Made by a program: the position numbers and the translations under genes. DNA of 64,000 nucleotides from Sarcophilus harrisii (taxonomy: Eukaryota; Chordata; Mammalia; Dasyuromorphia; Dasyuridae). Each line of letters opens with the position of its first letter. Position 1 is the stretch's first letter. The notes under the pieces were generated by a model. That model did not search any database. It had not been told where the DNA came from and saw only the letters and a program-made list of their open reading frames with translations. Below, piece after piece: positions 41,601 to 56,000 of the stretch. The DNA lies in the NCBI RefSeq assembly GCF_902635505.1, contig NC_045430.1:30957564-31021563 (forward strand), in the 5' to 3' direction.

Positions 41601-44600
41601 TACCATCTGCATCATGTAAATCAAATTCTTCCCTGAAAGGTGCAATAAAAATGGGGAAGAGGGAAGAAAAGAAGATAAAGACTGAAGAGACCTTAACATA
41701 TATTTATTTTCTTCCTTAATTATGAAATTATAAAACTTAGCAAATTCTAGTTTTTCCTTACCTCCTTTTCCTACTTCTTGGTTTGTGAAAGAATCTTTCA
41801 TTTGAAGAGTAGGTTGGATAGGCTATGAAAGAAGATAATTAAATAAGACGATTATTACATAGAAAGCTTTCAGTACATATCTAATAATAATTAAAATTAT
41901 CAATGTTGTTACCTTTCCATTAGCATTTCTCCTCAAATGACCTGAAAAAAGAACAAAAGGTTTATTATTATTAATCATAGTCAAACAGCATAATTCAATC
42001 ACAACTTCATGCAAAATGAATAGATTTGTTAGTTCTCATTATAGGATTTAAGGAATAAATGCTTTAACAGGTGTAATTGTTATAATGGCATTTGCCTGAC
42101 CAAAATTAGAAACAGTTATTAGTACTTGAAATAAAACAAGAATACACTATTGGCCCAACATGCAGTTTACGTAATAGATCAGATTCCAGAGAACTCATAC
42201 TTATGTGTCCATATGACAATATAGAAACATGCTCAACAGTGACACACATAAAAGTTAGTCATTTTAAGCAAAGTATAGTCAAGTTCACAGGGAGTTAATT
42301 ACAAAGTTAATTCTCTAATGCAGCAGCATATCTTCCAAATAATGAGTGTGATAAATTCAACAAATGCTCATAGGGTGGATGATTCCTTAATTAATTATAT
42401 ACCTGGCAAATTCAGGCAACATATTAACAGTAAAGACAAAGTAAGAGTTAAAAAACCATCCATAATCCACATGGTTATCACAGAACTAAGGGGCTAGAAA
42501 CAAATGTTCTGAATACATCCACTGAGAGGTAACATGCAGAATGAATAGCTAATGATATATTTTCATTTCTCTCCATACCCACATTATCTACTGACACACT
42601 GATATATCTGGTATCTGTCACTTTATCCATTTTAAAGTTTCTTGATCCATTCATTCCAGAAAGAAGGTCTATAAAGGACATCTAAGGAATGATGTACAAA
42701 ACCTTTCAATTTAAGTAATTTTTAAAAGCATCACTGTTCTAAATCTCCAAATATTAATTCAATATTATTAAAACATAAAATTCCCTTCAATATATATAAT
42801 TTAACATTTATGAAAAACCAAGCTATTTACAGAGATATTGATGATAAATCTCAGAAAATAAAATAAAAAATTTTGAACATTTATTTTATGATATAAATTA
42901 ATTTATCATATAACCATCCAAGAAAGTCTTAAAAATTTTGTACTACAATAAACTATAATGTTAGGCTTAGTATATATCAATCTACTCAAGTAACAAGAAA
43001 TTAAAGGTTAGAACTTTGACAATGAAAACAAGTATTTCCCTAACATCATGAAACAAATATACATTAGTAATATAAGCATTTTAACTAACTTGCTTATTTA
43101 ATATTTTTACTCACTCAATTAAGGCTAAAAAATTCATTAATTATCCTTTTTCTAGATAGAGGATTGGCAAATTGCCTAATACATTTCGAACCTTATTGTT
43201 TTGTTATTTTTTTTTTATCCCTTCATTCATGTGTGCAGTATTTTTCAGTTGGTGAAAAAAATTATTCAATATCTATGGAGAGGTGGAACACATGTGACTG
43301 TTCATTTTCCAGGAGAGAGGAATAGCCTATGCTGCTAGAAGTAAACAATGTTTGTTATTATATGTATATTCTGTGTGGGCATCATTGAAATTCTGGTAGT
43401 AAAATGATGATTTTATTTTTTTGTACCTCAAAAATTAACAAAGTAGACTGTATATAACTCAGATTAGATGGATAGGGGAAGTCACCCCCAGTCTATCAGT
43501 TTCCAGAGCATCTAGACTAATGAATTCATGGGATCTTGGGGTATATTTATGTATAATTCTTTTTGTTATTTATTGTTTTATATTTGATCTATATTTCCCT
43601 TTATGAATAATTCAGAAAAAATGGGTATTGTGTCTAAGTTGAGTAAACCTTGGGATGTATTACACTGTTATGTATATAATAGTAAGTGCTCTGTAACAAT
43701 TAATTGATCATGATTATAATGAATATACCTTTAAAAGAAACCAACAAATTGATATATGAGGAAATAATTTTCAGGAAGACTAGTAAACAGAAAAGCTTTA
43801 CTGAGTTTATATATGAAAGTTTCTGAAGGAAGAGAGAGATTTCACCAGATGGCCTGAAAGGATACAGAGAAGGACATTATATAGAAAAATGACCAAAATA
43901 CAGACTGAAAAAGAGAGAGAATACAAGCAGTATGAAGTAAGGCTGCAAAGGTGAGTTAGAGACCTCCTGTCCAGGACCATAGGAACCAGCATTTCTGCAT
44001 CTGCAAAATGATTATTGGCAAGTGATTTCCCTCCTCCCTTCCCCAGTTATTAGGGAAAACTTTTTTTCAGTTTTATTTCAACCTATGGTCACCTCATTTT
44101 AACATGCTTAAACTAGATCACTGGACTTTAAGGGTCAGCAAAGTGGACCAACAAAGAACTTCCAGTACATCTGAAGCTCCTCATATTCTGTGTGAAAGGA
44201 AGAGAGTCTTTGATTGCTTTCTTTCCCTGATTCCAAGGCAGCCATCTTCCACTATCTGTTCCTCACTTCCTGTTGACTCCTCTTTTTTCACCCTTTGTCA
44301 CTTTTATCATCATTTACTATCAGCATTCTACAGTACAAAGGTCTGAACAGAAACAGAAGAATCTAGCCTTGATCAGAAGATCCTTCAGGTTTTTAGAAAT
44401 GAAGTTTTTAACACATTTTCTTCACTTTACATTCTATCTAATAAGACACAGGAATAAATAAACCAAAGGTTTCAGAGTCTGAGGCTGAGAGAAGTAAGGT
44501 CCCAGCCTCAGTCCCACCTCTGAAGCATAGTGCTTGGGTGACTATGAACAAAGTACTTGAACTTTCAGTGCTCTAGACAATTCTCTAAGATGGTTTCAAT

Positions 44601-45503
44601 GAAATTAGAGGTCTGGTCTCTAGATCCAAAAAGAATTATTTGACATGGTCTCCTATCATAGAAGTAATAATCTGTATACCTAACTAAGTAAAATGAAAAG
44701 TAGCTCATTCTGTTTGCTAAAACTAAACACAATGCAAAGGTTGGATGGGTATTAACAGAGACAATTCCTAGACACAATCATTCCACATCATATATATCCA
44801 TTTCTGTTTTCTCTCTGTCCATGGAATTCTTCCTCTCTCCTTCCAATATCTCTTCTTCCTTATGTTTTTCCTGCTCAGGCAAACCTTCAGTGATACTGCT
44901 TATAGGTCCTGTGAGTAGTATTAGGACTTCATACTATTTCTTTTCTATATATTTGATTATAGACTCTATTCCAGCCCCGATGTTGCAGCCCCTATTCCTC
45001 CACCTCCCAGATACCATTTTCCTTTTCCTTTTTCAATAGAAACTTCATTATTTACATAATATAATATTACCTTCATATTGTCCCAAGGAAATACTATCTT
45101 TTATATTTTGATTTGTGGATACGAGTACACGTCTTGCAGATATTTCCAGGAGATTTTCATGGGAACGCTGATCAAATGAAAAGAATAACAAAACAGTTAG
45201 CAAGTTCACTGATGAAAGCACTCCTGAATGTTTTTTGGCTGATAAATTGTGAAGAATTTGTACGAGAAATGAGAGAAATTTTCTACAGAAAATAAAATGT
45301 TTTTATAACATTTTCTTCAAAAAAACAACTTCATGCTTACATTTCTCAAGATTACTCTTTTATCTTTTTTCTTTAGAGGAGATAACTCTGGTAAACATTG
45401 AGCAGCAGGTTGGGATATACTTTTTCATACAGAAATGGCTAACTTGTAAATAGTGATAAAACCCTAACTCAGGATATTATCATTATGATTGTCATGATTA
45501 TAT

Positions 45504-45554
<51 letters not shown>

Positions 45555-47017
45555 TATATATATATATAATGCTATTTTCACATGCTAACAATATAGGAGA
45601 AGAAAATATTATTTGTACATAATATGCCTTAGAAATAGTGGCCTATTTGACAGTGAAGTCTTGTGCTTGGAATCAGGAAAATTCATCTTCATGAATTCCA
45701 TTCTGGCTTCAGATTCTGGCCTTGAGCAATTCATTAAATCCTGTTTGCCTCAATTCCTTAGTCAGAAGGAAATGCCAAACCACTTCTATCCCTTTGACAA
45801 AGAAAAAAATGTGCTCTTGAAGAGTCATGTTGAAAATGACTGAACAAATAAAAAATCTTGCCTGGTTCAGTTTGATATAGGTTTAACCTATCTCTCCATC
45901 TATTCATTCATCTATATATAAATATTGATCTATACTTATCCATATCTATATATGTTTGTTTATATATATATATGTTTATATATGCCTATACACACAAAAA
46001 CACACATACCCGCAGATAAATATATACACAAAATATTATTTATATATATAATTTATATGTACAAATATATATACAAACATACACAAAAATACATATAAAT
46101 AAAAACAAACACAAACAAAAGAAAAAAAGATTAAAAAAAAGTATAAAAAGAGAGGAGACTAGGTCTCATATAAACTCACCAGAGGCATTTCTCCAAATAT
46201 CATAGAAAAATAAAATTTTAACAACCACATGATCCAAATTTATTTCACTAAATAACCTTGTCTACACCTTTCCCATGCTTAGATTAGGATTTTTCACTTG
46301 ATTTAATTTTTTGTCCACATACTTGATATCTTCAATGCACTTGTTGGCTTCCAAAACCCTTTTGGATCATAATTTTCTTATCTTCCAGGTGGTAACTGGT
46401 AAAAACTGTCTCTTTTCTCCATTTTTACATACATTACTAAGCATAAACATAAGCATACTCATTGCCCTTTTCTTGTCTTCATATTTTATGCTTCTGTCTT
46501 TGGTTATTTCCAACATAAAAGCTGAGCTGATAAACTGCATTTATCACAGTTGCTGTATTTCTCACCTTTTGCCAGAAGACATGGAACCCCTCTGACTTTA
46601 CTCTCAAGTTCCTACAATCTCTGAGATAATTCCATTGTAATGTTTTCTGACAGCTAACACATTAAAGTTACCTTAGTCTGTAATCATGTAAGCCCCACCC
46701 CAAACCTTTGCAACTTCTTACCTATGTATTTTAAGGTCCTTAGCCTTAAAAACTCAGTTATCTCCTTTGCTCTTTGCAACACAGTAATTACTACAGACTG
46801 CTGAATCTTTCCCTAAAATAAACAAGTTATTGTTTAACATTTCCTACTTCTATAACCGTTCCAGTTTATTTTATTTATTTTATCACCTTGCACCCTATTG
46901 AAACAATTTTTTGACTGTAATGTACCTGTGTTCCAGGTAATCTCCTAGCCTGATTTCAGAATGCTTTCTTAAAATATGTTTCAAAATGTTATTATACTGC
47001 ATAAAAAAACGACAGTC

Positions 47018-47054
<37 letters not shown>

Positions 47055-50000
47055 GCTGAGGCAATTGGGGTTAAGTGACTTGCCCAGGGTCACACAGATA
47101 GGAAGTATGAAGTGTATAAAGCTGTATTTGAATTCAGGTCCTCTTGACTTCAGGGCTGGTATTCTAACCACTGTGCCATCTAACTGCCCTATACTATTTC
47201 TTTTATAGAAAATAATGTATTTTTCTACTACAGGTCTTCTGTTATAGCTAAACGTCAAGGTTTAGCATTATTCACACGCATCCTTACTTTCTTCTGCCTA
47301 TCTTCTCCCCTAGAAGGTTTTCCTCCTTCCTGCTAATCAAAATTTAACCTTATTATTGAACCCTAATTATTACCTCTTTCAGGAAGTCTTTCCTGATTAA
47401 ACACAACACAATTTTGCCATTTCCCTTTATATTGACCTCAGTAGTAGTGTATACAATTTGAACAGAAAAAATAGCTGTATTCAGTATGTACATACTGGGG
47501 CAAAACTTATTCATAAAGGGTCTCATGAGAAAGACTTGAGTATTTGTTATTGTACCATAAGTTTATTATGATGTGGCTTCCAAAAGGGCAACAGTTAAGA
47601 CAGTATCTTTACCGAGACAAGATTAGCTTCTATCCAGTCTTGGTAAAATTACATTTGTATTATTATGCTTAGATAGGATAATGGAAATGTATAATTCAGA
47701 GAAACTAAGAGAGATCTTAGAGGTCATCCATGATTATATCATAGGTAGGACTCCTAAGGAAGTGGGGGTATCTAGTTTAAAAGAAAGACTATTCAAAGGA
47801 TTTTAGGATAATAATCATCAACTAGTTAGGGGTTTAGAAAGTAGAAGAACCTGATTTGTTCTATTTGCCCTTTTAAGTCAGAAGTATTACCCCTGACTGC
47901 AAAATGCACAAAAGTCAATTATAGTGCAACATGAAAAACATCCCCAACTATTGGGGCTATTCAAATATAAAGTTTACTTGCATAGTAACTAGTCACAAAA
48001 GGTTTTCAACTAGTTTTGGGGGATACTGCAGAGGAGATTCGTTATTGGGGCTAAAGATAAATTAGATTAATGTTGTTCATCAATACCAAGATTTTATTAG
48101 TATTGCATATGTTTTAATGCCACACAACATTTATATACTTTGATATTTTTCTAAAATAACATACATTTCTAGATATTAACATTCTGGGTTATATTGCCAT
48201 TGGTGAATAAATTTTAGTATGTCTTAAGAAAGAAATCAGGACTAAACACTTTCCCATGAATCCAGATGCATGGTAATTCTGTTATCACAATTATTTTGCC
48301 TACTCTGAGGGGGAAATAATGACATAATCAAATAGTTTAAGTTTGCTTTCTTATCATGTTAGAAATATGTAAAATGACCAGCATCAAGGGACTCCTCTTC
48401 ACTCTAATATTACCTAACAAGGGTTGAAGTTTGCTGTTAGCCCTGCTACCTCTTAAGAAAATACAACTCTATAAATAAGATAAAAATACAATAATAAAAG
48501 TACACTAAGCTCCCAACACTTAAATTAGCATAAAATGTATGTTTACTTAAATGAAATAATACAAATTTCAATATCATTCTTCCATACCTGTTCTTGGTCT
48601 CTTTTATCAAAATTTTCTTGGATTCTGACTGATGATCCTTTATATTCCAAATTTTGTTTCAATTCTAAATTGATATTTAAATGAAAATTTATTTTATTTA
48701 GGATTACCTTTTTATAGGAATAAGACCAATCCCCCTTTTTGTGCAGATATATAATGTAAGAAATTACTATCTCACTAATTATGCATTTAGTTGATTCTTT
48801 TATAATTTCAATCTACTGCTACATTTGTGTGTGTGTGTGTGTGTGATATTTATTTCACAAGAGCAAAGCACAGGAAGCTGTAAAGTCTGATTTACACACT
48901 CAATGCAGCTGAAACTGAAAAAGTAAAGGTGAACTGAGAAAGTTCAAATCTATGCCTGATTTTTTAGTTAAGCTAGCAAGTAAACAATAAATTAGGTCAA
49001 TGAACTTTCTCAATAACCAATGACCAAGAGTTTTGCTTTAATATAGTTTTGCGAAATAAAAGAGAAGAAAGGAGTTGGGGAAGTGGGAAAAACCATGAGA
49101 GCTTAAAGAGTGGATAGCCTCATGAGGATGGGAACAACATGCTAAACTGGTCATTGAAAATGAGGTATTAGCAACAACCTATTCCTTCTGTTTTGTGACT
49201 AAGACATGTTCATTTTATAAGCCCATCTCCAAGGTCAATGATATTGATTACTTCTTTGGATTACAAGTGAAATATCCTTGAAAAATAGCTTTGTAGTATG
49301 AAGATGCTAGACCATATATATCTTTCAAGATAATATTTCCTTACACAAAAATAAAAATATAATTAACAATTTCTAAAGTTAATTTATGACAGGTTAAACC
49401 TAAAGGTTTTTAAATTTGAACCACTAAAAAAGAGGAAGTAGTAGGAAATTACAGCTAATTATATAGAAGAAAATTAGGGAGAAATTAGGACACAAACCTA
49501 CTTTTCTGCTTTCACAATCTCATCAACTTTCACCTGGATTTTTGCAATTAATTACTACCTGGTCTTCTTAAGTCTGATTCCTACTTTCTCTGTTCTACTC
49601 TACACAAAGCTCTCAAGTAATCTTTAGATACTTAAGTAGGCAATTCTCTTGGTTTCTGTGGTATCCTGCTTGTTCATTTCAGGAGGAATCATATCTATGA
49701 AATCTCCCTTCCACAACTATTTATTAATCTTTTATGCTCTCCTTTCATTTTCTCAGAGCACTCTTCTCTCTCTTTCCCTTGCCTTCTTTACTCTTGATCT
49801 TGTTACATACTTATCTGTTTTTTATGTTGTATCCCTTTACAGAAAGTAAGTCCCTTGTGGCGAAAAACCGTTTTTATCTTTGCATTCTAGAGTCAAACAG
49901 TAGACACTTGATGCAATATTGGTTCATGTATGATAACTTGAATTGGGTAATACATGCTGTATTGCATTTGTGTGACTTCATGCAATAAAGAAAAGACCAA

Positions 50001-53000
50001 GAAGTATAAAAATGCAACTTGAAATAAGGTTCAAAACACAAAATTTAAAAAAAACCCTGAAGACTACAGGATGCCTATCCTATTATATGTGATTTTGTGA
50101 AAAATTTACTTATTCTCATAATTGTAAATAAAGGGAAAAAAAGAAAGATACCATCAACGCCATCTGTGTCAATTAAATATAATTCTTCTATGGAATCTGT
50201 AATACAAATGGGGAAGAAGGGAAAAAAAAGAAATATGAATACCAAAATGTCCCTAAATATATCTCTTTTCTTCCTAAATTATGGAATTATCAACTTTACC
50301 TGTGTCAGTTAAATCAAATTCTTCTATGACATCTGTAATACAAATGGGGAAGAAGGGAAAAGAAAGAAATATGAATACCAAAATGTGCCTAAATATATAT
50401 TTTTTCTTTCTAAATTATGGAATCATCAACTTTACCTAATTTTGTTTTAATTTCCTTGACTCCTTCTTCTTGGTTTGTAAATGCATCTTTTATTTCACAA
50501 GAGGATAGAATAGGCTATGAAACAAGATAATTAAAAAAAAGAATGCTGTATAGAAAGTTTTCAGTACATACTAGAAAATAAATTAAATGTGTCAATGTTA
50601 TTACCTTTGCAGTAGGATTTCTTCCTGTATGATCTGAGAAAAGAATAAAAGTTTTATTATCAATGATAATTAAACAATATAATTCAATTACATCACAAAA
50701 TAAATAAGTTAATATAGGATTTATAGAATGAATGCTTCAGTATCATATTATTCTTATCGTGGCATTTTGTTTGAGTGACTATAATTAAAATCCATTGTTA
50801 ATACTTGAAGTAAAACAAGAAAATAATATTGGCCCAACATAGAATATTGTACATATTGTATGTACATATGTACATATTATGTTGTACATGTATTGTACAT
50901 ATACCAATCTATTAATATGCTCATCAATGACACACATAAAAGTCAGTCCTTTTTGAAAATATAGTCAATTTCAGAAGGGGCTAATTATAAAGTTGCTGCT
51001 GGATTTAGCGGCATTTCTTCCAAGCAATGAGAATGATTAATGCAACTGTTTCTCATGGGGGAAATGATTCCTTAATTATATAATTTGCAAAAGCAGATAA
51101 TCTGTAAACAGTAAAGTTATATAAAATTTAAAACTTTGTATAAGCCACATAGTTATCACAGACTAAAGGGAGAGAAACAATTTTCTGAATACACCTACTT
51201 CGATGTATGCTTATAGAATAGTCAATATATTTTCATTTCTCTCCTTATCTACTTTATCTATTGAGAAACCTATATTTCTTGTATCTGTATGTTAGTCCAT
51301 CTTAAAAAGTTTCTTGATCTATTCTATCTATATATTACTTTTTTTAGAATATCTATAAATTACGTTTAAGGAATGAAATAAAGATTTCAAATTTAAATTA
51401 TCTTAAAGAAGCAAAATTCTATTAATTATCTCATTTTCAATACAATGTTATAAACAGATAAACTTCCTTCACCATAGTTGAATATTGAAAGTAATATTAC
51501 ATATTACCATATGTAATAGCGCATTAATGGAATATCATGCTGTTTACAAAGCTATTGATAATAAACATTAGAAAATAAAATTTTGAACATTTATTTTACA
51601 ATATTAAATCTTTTTACATCTCTCCAAAAATGTCTTAATTGTGCACTATACTAAAATATAAAGTTACATTTAGTATAGTCATTCTAACATAAGTATTAAG
51701 AAATTGAAAGAAGCTTTAAAATAGATACTTCAATAAGTGGATGAAACATTTTACAATATATACTAGTAATGTGAGCATTTTTGCTAATTTCTTTATAATT
51801 ATTATTACTCACTCAACTGTCCTAAAGAAGACATGACTGTCAAAATGCCTAATATGTTTCTAATCTAAAGTTCTTTTTTCTTCACTCATGCTGGAAGTCT
51901 TTTCTCATTGGCACATAAAATACTCCAATGGTTATGGATAGTTGGAACACATGTGTTTGAGAGAGAGAGTCTATTCTGCTGGAGATGAACAATATATGTC
52001 ATAATGTGTGTATTCTGTAGGGGAATCTTTGAATGTCTAGCAATAAAGTAACGATTTCTTTTTCATCCCGGAAATTACCAAAGCAGACTGTACATAACTC
52101 AGACAAGAGGTAAGGAAAGTCACCCTGAATCTATCAGTTTCCAGATCATCTAGACCAATGATTTCATGGCATCTTGAAATATTTACATATAATTCTTATT
52201 TTTATTTTTATTTTACATTTGATCTATATTTCCCTCTATGAAAAGTTTAGAAAATCAAATAGGTATTATGTCTAAGTTGACTAAATCCTGGGATGGATTA
52301 CACTGTTATGTACATAATAGTAGATGATCTGTAACATTAGTTGATCATATTTATAATGAATATACCTTTAATAGAAACCAACAAATTGATATATTGGGAA
52401 ATAATTATCAGGAAGACAAGTAAACACTAGAAAAGCTTTGTGGAGTTTATACATAAGAAAGTTTCCGAATGAAGACAAGGATTTCACTAGATGGCCTGAA
52501 AGGATACAAGGCAGGACATTATATAGAAATATAACCAAAATAGTTTGCCTGGAAAAGAGATAAAATAAGCAATATGAACTAAGGCTGCAAAGCTGAGTTA
52601 AGAGTTCTGTCCTAGTCCTTAGGAACCAGCATTTCTGCACCTGCCAAATAATTACTGGCAAGTGATTCCTCTTCCCCCTTCCCCAGTTATTAGGGAAACC
52701 TTTTTTTTTCAATTGTATTTCACCCTTTGTCACTTCATTTAACATCTTTAAACTCCGTTACTGGACTCTAAGGGTCAGCTAAGTGGCCATCAAGAAACTC
52801 CCAGTACATCTGGAGCTCCTCATATTCTGTGTGAAAGGAAGGGACTCTTTGGTTGCCATTTTCCACCACCTATGTTTCTCACTTCCTGCTGTCTACTTTC
52901 TTTCACCTTTTGTCACTTTTGTTACCATTTCCTGTATTCAGTTGTACAGTATAAGGGTCTGAACAGAAACAAAATAATCTAGGCTTTAATCAGCAGTTTT

Positions 53001-56000
53001 TTAAAAATGAAGTTTTATAACATACTTTCTTCACTTTATATTTTATCTAAAATACACAGGAATAAATAAACCAAAGGTTTCAGCATCTGGGGATGAGAGA
53101 GATCAATGAAGGCTGAGGCAGGCCTGAAATGAGGAAGGTCCCAGTCTGTGACATGACCTCTTATCAAAGAGGTAGTTATTTGTATAACTAACAAAGTAAA
53201 CTAAAAAGTAGCTTATTCAGTTTCCTAAAACTAAGCAGAATGCAAAGACTGGATGGATATTAACAGAGATAATTCCTAGATACAATCAGTCACTTCACAT
53301 TATATATATATCTATTTCTGTTCTCTCTTTGTCCATTGAACTTTTCTCTCTCCAATATCTCTTCTTGTTTTTTTTCTGCTCAGGCAAGCCTTTAGTCATA
53401 CTCTTTATAGGTCCTGTGAGAGGCATTAGGACTTCATGCAATTTCTTCTGTGTATTTGATGATAGATTCTATACCAACCCCACATTCTAGCTCCTATTTC
53501 TCGAGCTCCAAGATGCCATTTTACTTTTTCTTTTTTAATAAAAACCCGACTTTCTACATAATATCTTACCTTCATGTTGTCCCAATGAATCACTGTCTTT
53601 TGTGTTTTGATTTGTTGATACAACTATACGTTTTGCAGATATTTCCAGGAGCTTTTCATGGCAATGCTGATCAAATGAAAAGATCAAGAAAATAGTAAAT
53701 AAGCTCACCGATGAAAGCACTCCTGAATGTTTTCTTCTGATAAATTGTGAAGAATTTGCCCTTAGAGAGAAATGAGGGTTCTCCATAAAATAAAATGTTT
53801 TTATAACATTTTCTTCAAAAGAATGATGACACATGCTTTTACTTTTCAAGATTACTCTTCTATCTTTTTCCTTTAGGGGAGGTATTTCTGGTAAACATTG
53901 TGCTGCAAGGCTATGATATAGTTTTTCACACAGGCTAAACTTGTAATTAATAATAAAATTCTAACTCAGTATATAATTATGATTGTCATGATTGTATTAC
54001 ATAATATATGTATATATATATAATACTATTTTTCACATGCTAATAATATGGGAGAAGAAAATATCATTTGTACATAATTCCCCTTAGAAATACTGGTTTG
54101 TAGCAGTCCTTTTTGTAGTGGCTAGAAATTAGAAATTGAAGGGATACCCATCAACTGGAGAATGGCTGAATAAATTGTGGTACATGAATGTTATGGAATA
54201 TTATTGTTCGGTAAGAAATGACCAGTAGGGGCTTGGAGAGACATACATGAACTAATGCTAAGTGAAATGAGCAGGACCAGGAAATCATTATACACTTCAG
54301 CAACAATACTACATGATGATCAATTCTGATGGACGTGGTTGTCTTCAACAAGGAGAGGATCCAAATCAGTTCCAATTGATTTGTAATGAACAGAACCAGC
54401 TATACCCAGAGAAAGAACACTGGGAAATAAGTATGGACCATGACATAACATTTCCACTCTTTCTGTTATTATTTGCTTGCATTTTTGTTTTTTTCTTTCT
54501 TCTCAGGTTATTTTTTATCTTTTTTCTAAATCTGATTTTTCTTGTGCAACAAGATAACTGTATAAATATGTATGCATATATTGTATTTAACATATACTTT
54601 TAACATATTTAATATGTATGGGACTACCTGCCACCTAGAGGAGGGGGTGGCAGGAAGAAGGGGAAAAGTTGAAACAGAAGTTTTTGCCAGGGTCAGTGTT
54701 GAAAAATTACCCATGCATATGTCTTGTATATAAAAAGCTATAATAAAAAAATAAAAAAAGAAATATTGGCGTATTTGATAGTGGCCTGAGCTTGGAATCA
54801 GGCAGATTCATCTTCATGAATTAAATTTAAGTCTCAGACACTAGCTGTAGAAATGGCTTAAAAATTAGAAAATCATTCATCCATTCCAAATGGGACCACC
54901 ACAAATTTATGATATATAATCTCAACCTATATTGCTTGCATGCTGAAAAGCCTCCCTAAATCCTTTGATTCCTGATATCATCCCTTCTGTTCTTTGTAGT
55001 GCCCTCTGTCCCTGCCACCACAATATATTGCCCCTTTACTGCAAGCAGCCTAGTAACAGACAGAATCAAAATAGGTTTTTCACGAATGTCTAAAGACAAG
55101 GAACTATGAAATTGGAACCCAATATTTACAAATGAAAGAAATATGGGTCACAAACCCCAAAATAGCTACCAAAAAAGAAAAGGAAGGAAATGGATATTTG
55201 GACAAAAATAATGGTTAGAGCACCAAGGCTGCATTCACAAAGATCTGAGTTCATTTGCTGTCTCAGACACTTACTAGTTGTGTGACCCTGAACCCAACCC
55301 AATTAACAGCTATTTGTTTCAGTTTCCTCATCTATAAAATGGTGATGATAACAGTACTTACCTCTAAGGGCTGTTGTGTGAATCAAATATAATGTGCTTA
55401 GTGTAGTGTCTAGTATGGGATAAGTGATTAAACGATTACTTATTAATTATATGTAGTTCATTACTAATACAATAAATTCACTAAGGAAAAAAGTTTACCA
55501 ATCATATTTCTATGTGTAAGTTCTCTACCAGATTCAATGGGAGGTAAAAACGATGTTCTTTTCCCAAGGAGGTATAGTATGAAATATTTATACTAATAAC
55601 TATAACATAAAATAGTTGAAAAATATGGTAAGAAGTAAAGCTTACTTCGATTGAGGAAGAGAGAAAGAAATGGGATAAATGAAGATTAATCTATAATTTT
55701 AGGCAAGCAGTGAAAGGTAAGGTCTACAAGGAAGATTATATCTCCCACTCTACACTACAATAAACTCTACTAATAGGGATTAAATTTTTTTTTTGGGGGG
55801 TGAAGCAATTGGAGTTAAGTGCCTTGTCCAGGATCACACAGTTATTATACTGTAAAATCTGGGATCACATTTGAATTTCGATCTTCCTTATTCCAGGGCC
55901 ACTTTCTAACTGCTCACCCATCTAGCTGTCCTTATTAATTTAAATGTATAAAATTAAAATCTGTAATAAATAGAATAAGATTTTTGATTTACTATGCAAG

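Larger units (their letters stand above)
35690..45850. repeat. Intragenic segmental duplication, copy 1
   Basis: This block matches 48600-54850 in the same order and direction, interrupted by indels. Anchors are tttaaatgaaaatttatttt (35701 and 48678), the micro-exons near 41.9 and 50.6 kb, tcagtttccagagcatctag against tcagtttccagatcatctag (43498, 52135), and the twin exons at 45.1 and 53.6 kb. Identity is roughly four in five by eye. Copy 1 alone has the minisatellite exon. The stretches 35.7-37.4, 39.2-41.6 and 42.7-45.0 kb are otherwise plain intron, with a MIR fragment at 39650-39770. Confidence 0.9.
48600..54850. repeat. Intragenic segmental duplication, copy 2
   Basis: Counterpart of 35690-45850. 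It lacks the minisatellite exon and several kb around it: the match jumps from the region of 36.4 kb to that of 37.2 kb and then 40.96 kb at about 49340-49500. It contains a private L1 insertion (54098-54758), a tandem 136-bp duplication with a micro-exon (50160-50440), and a dead exon near 51300. The lower breakpoint lies inside exon 48588-48664. Confidence 0.9.

Noticed and set aside
45113-45295. Plus-strand open frame overlapping exon 45071-45167
   Set aside because: Antisense shadow of a phase-consistent exon that has a twin in copy 2.
46311-46595. 94-codon plus-strand frame with membrane-like composition
   Set aside because: AT-rich intron, no counterpart in copy 2, no splice or initiation context.
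51250-51345. Possible exon in copy 2 matching 42579-42668
   Set aside because: It has stop codons, and the donor position no longer carries a usable GT; treated as dead.
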